Below are positions 30,012-32,029 of a DNA stretch of 32,029 nt, in pieces. The translations under genes and the position numbers were made by a program. The notes under the pieces are model-generated. The model saw only the letters and a program-made list of their open reading frames with translations. It was not told where the DNA came from and did not search any database. The DNA comes from Firmicutes bacterium CAG:475 (GTDB taxonomy: Bacteria > Bacillota > Clostridia > Christensenellales > CAG-917): the NCBI GenBank assembly GCA_000434435.1, contig FR895501.1, positions 1 through 32,029 of the forward strand, in the 5' to 3' direction. Position 1 is the first letter of the stretch, and the number at the start of each line of letters is the position of its first letter.

Positions 30012-31838
30012 ATGGTCAGAAACGATTTGAGAAACATCGCAATCATAGCCCACGTCGACCACGGCAAAACGACGCTTGTGGACGGCATGCTCAAACAATC
30101 GGGTACGTTCAGAGAAAATCAACAAGTCGCAACTTGCGTTATGGATTCGGGCGACCTCGAAAGAGAAAGAGGCATCACAATCCTTGCAAAGAACACGTCA
30201 ATCCACTACAACGGCGTCAAAATCAACATCATCGACACCCCGGGACACGCAGATTTTTCGGGCGAAGTCGAGCGTGTGTTGAAGATGGTCAACGGCGTCG
30301 TGCTTCTAGTCGACGCGCAAGAAGGTCCTATGCCGCAAACGCGTTTCGTCGTCGAAAAAGCGTTGTCGCTCGGACTTAAAATCATCATCGTCGTCAACAA
30401 GATTGACAAACCCGACGCAAGACTCGATGAAGTGGGCGACGAGGTATTGGAACTTTTGCTCGACCTCGACGCAAGCGACGAGCAACTTCAAAGCCCCATT
30501 TTATATTGCAGCGGCAAGCAGGCCACTGCAACGCGCGATTACCACGTGCCGGGAAAAGACCTCAAACCGCTTTTCGACACGATTTTGGATTATATCCCCG
30601 CTCCCGAAGGCGATGAAAGCGGCGAGCTTCAACTTCTCGTGTCCGCAATAGACTACAACGATTACGTCGGCAGAATCGGCATCGGCAGAATCGAAAGAGG
30701 CAAAGTGGATATGGCAAAAGAAGTCGTGGTGTGCGACTATCACAGCGGCATTTCACCATATAAGAGCAAAATCGTCAACCTCTTCCAAATCGAAGGATTG
30801 AAGCGTGTTCCCGTCGAAAACGCAATGGTGGGGGACATCGTATGTTTCAGCGGCATCGAAAACATCACCATCGGCAACACGATTTGCTCTCCCGCAAAAA
30901 TCGAGCCGGTGCCGTTCGTCAAAATCGGCGAGCCTACAATCGAGATGAACTTCTGTGTCAACGACAGTCCGTTTGCCGGCAAGGAGGGTAAATTTGTCAC
31001 ATCTCGTCACCTCCGTGACAGACTGTTCAGAGAGCTGTTGAAAGACGTTTCGTTGCGTGTTTATCAAACGGAAACTCCCGACACGTTCAAAGTGTGCGGC
31101 AGAGGCGAAATGCACCTTTCCATTCTTATCGAAACAATGCGTAGAGAAGGCTACGAGTTCGGCGTAAGCACACCCAAGGTCATCTTCAAAGACATAGACG
31201 GCGTAAAGTGCGAGCCTATGGAGCAACTTTTCGTCGACGTTCCCTCCGACTGCGTAGGCTCGGTTATGGAGCGTATGGGCGTAAGAAAAGGCGAACTTGT
31301 CACTATGAATCCGCAAGGCAGCCGTATTCGCATGGAATTCAAAGTGCCTGCGCGCGGACTTTTCGGGTTTAAGAACGAGTTTTTGACGGACACCAAGGGC
31401 GAAGGCGTTATGAACCAGCTCTTTGCCGGATATGCTCCGTACAAAGGACCTATTCCTCGCAGATTTACAGGATCGCTCGTCGCATACGAAACGGGCGAAG
31501 CGGCAACCTACGGTCTCTTCAACGCGCAAGACAGAGGAGTGCTCTTCATCGACCCTCAAACCCCCGTTTACGAAGGCATGGTCGTCGGTATGTCACCCAA
31601 GAACGAGGACATCCGCGTCAACGTCTGCAAGCGTAAACACGTCACCAACATGCGTGCCGCAGGTTCCGACGAAGCACTCCGCCTCAATACTCCGCGCAAG
31701 TTCAGCCTCGAAGAAGCAATCGAGTTTCTCAACGACGACGAAATGCTTGAAGTTACACCCAAGAATATCCGCATCCGCAAAATCATTTTGTCGGGGGCTG
31801 AGCGTTTGAAACTTGCCTACGGCGGTAAAAACGCCTGA
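30012..31838 (+). CDS. typA: ribosome-associated GTPase TypA/BipA
   Basis: A 608-aa translational GTPase that binds the ribosome and helps 50S assembly and stress adaptation. G motifs: AHVDHGKTT (13-21), RGIT (53-56), DTPGH (75-79), NKID (129-132). The EF-G-like domains follow, and the BipA-specific C-terminal region is present (GLFGFKNEFLTDTKGEGVMNQ, then NVCKRKHVTNMRAAGSDEALRL). The length is normal. ATG 30012 follows AAGAAGG; a frame extension upstream to 29979 lies before that site and is rejected. The last codons and the stop form the left arm of an 18-bp inverted repeat. Confidence 0.97.
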   Translation: MVRNDLRNIAIIAHVDHGKTTLVDGMLKQSGTFRENQQVATCVMDSGDLERERGITILAKNTSIHYNGVKINIIDTPGHADFSGEVERVLKMVNGVVLLVDAQEGPMPQTRFVVEKALSLGLKIIIVVNKIDKPDARLDEVGDEVLELLLDLDASDEQLQSPILYCSGKQATATRDYHVPGKDLKPLFDTILDYIPAPEGDESGELQLLVSAIDYNDYVGRIGIGRIERGKVDMAKEVVVCDYHSGISPYKSKIVNLFQIEGLKRVPVENAMVGDIVCFSGIENITIGNTICSPAKIEPVPFVKIGEPTIEMNFCVNDSPFAGKEGKFVTSRHLRDRLFRELLKDVSLRVYQTETPDTFKVCGRGEMHLSILIETMRREGYEFGVSTPKVIFKDIDGVKCEPMEQLFVDVPSDCVGSVMERMGVRKGELVTMNPQGSRIRMEFKVPARGLFGFKNEFLTDTKGEGVMNQLFAGYAPYKGPIPRRFTGSLVAYETGEAATYGLFNAQDRGVLFIDPQTPVYEGMVVGMSPKNEDIRVNVCKRKHVTNMRAAGSDEALRLNTPRKFSLEEAIEFLNDDEMLEVTPKNIRIRKIILSGAERLKLAYGGKNA

Positions 31839-31953
31839 TTGAGTGAATAACTGCGGCAGAGCCTCTTTCTCCGAGTAGTCACGTACGTCCATGTACGCTC
31901 CTACCCGTTGGAAGAGGCTCTTTCTTGTTCTTCATCTCAATCAGGCGTTTTTA
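31826..31953 (+). repeat. nested 3' structure of typA: terminator arms with a repeat element in the loop
   Basis: The outer arms are an 18-bp perfect inverted repeat: 31826-31843 (TAAAAACGCCTGATTGAG, covering the stop codon) and 31936-31953, the right arm ending in TTTTTA as a terminator would. In the 92-nt loop sits a second element: stem AGAGCCTCTTTC (31858-31869) with GGAAGAGGCTCT (31910-31921), followed by TTCTTGTTCTTC. At its centre is the 26-bp core described in the next entry. Confidence 0.8.
31877..31902. repeat. 26-bp core repeat, copy 1
   Basis: Identical over 26 bp to 32000-32025. It starts AGTCACGTACG and ends GTACGCTCCT. It folds as CGTAC / GTACG with loop GTCCAT, a 3x3 internal loop (TCA opposite CTC), then AG/CT; the outside GT/AC pairs extend the stem. 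Confidence 0.9.
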
Positions 31954-32029
31954 CAAAATATATAATAGAGTGAACGGCGTCAGAGCCTGCTCCATAAACA
32001 GTCACGTACGTCCATGTACGCTCCTGTAT
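31954..32029. repeat. second copy of the hairpin element, cut by the window end
   Basis: The 26-bp core recurs at 32000-32025, preceded by CAGAGCCTGCTCC (31981-31993), which resembles the left arm of copy 1 (CAGAGCCTCTTTCTCC). The matching right arm would lie past 32029. A TATAAT at 31961-31966 has only a poor -35, so no promoter is claimed. Confidence 0.7.

Noticed and set aside
31593..31892. A 99-codon antisense gene starting in the repeat core after typA
   Set aside because: Most of it is the antisense of conserved typA codons; the SD-ATG at its start belongs to the repeat, reported as a finding instead.

Overview
The window looks like chromosomal DNA from an uncultured, probably anaerobic Gram-positive bacterium, most likely Bacillota/Clostridia of the gut type. 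This is an inference. It rests on a dnaX-ybaB-recR block, a BMP-type nucleoside ABC transporter next to xpt, an oxygen-sensitive Fe-S serine dehydratase, an operon for plant or host uronic acids, strong SD sequences on many genes, and near-consensus sigma-A promoters. I see no phage, insertion sequence or CRISPR array.

Layout. 1-1.9 kb: a GPH-family sugar transporter with its own promoter and terminator. 2.0-5.4 kb: a SPOR-like membrane protein, then dnaX, ybaB and recR (replication and repair). 5.4-7.9 kb: a small metal-binding HMA protein and a large Xaa-Pro aminopeptidase, each behind a promoter carrying a perfect palindrome. 8.0-9.6 kb: a divergent MATE exporter. 9.85-15.98 kb: a purine salvage and uptake operon (xpt, lipoprotein, ABC ATPase, two permeases), with hairpins after the lipoprotein gene. 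16.2 kb: tRNA-Ala(CGC). 16.4-17.3 kb: a Gfo/Idh/MocA oxidoreductase ending in a nested hairpin. 17.5-28.4 kb: an AraC regulator divergent from a full glucuronate operon. 28.5-29.8 kb: L-serine dehydratase on the minus strand. 30.0-31.84 kb: typA/BipA, followed by an unusual repeat-bearing 3' structure.

How the genes work together. UxaC, the SDR fructuronate reductase, UxuA, KdgK and Eda make an unbroken route: glucuronate to fructuronate to mannonate to KDG to KDPG to pyruvate plus glyceraldehyde-3-phosphate. The same operon adds a GPH transporter (likely uronide uptake), a type-B carboxylesterase (likely removing ester groups from uronide-containing glycans), and an isomerase/oxidoreductase pair that could feed a non-standard sugar into the route. 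The nucleoside transporter brings in purine compounds and Xpt salvages the xanthine base.

The least explained signals are non-coding. After typA, a 26-bp core occurs twice inside hairpin elements whose flanks differ but still pair; the first copy sits in the loop of what looks like typA's own terminator. A related nested 3' structure follows the 16.4-kb oxidoreductase. The aminopeptidase has a palindrome filling its promoter spacer and a structured leader with 20-nt repeats. dnaX appears to be transcribed without a leader.
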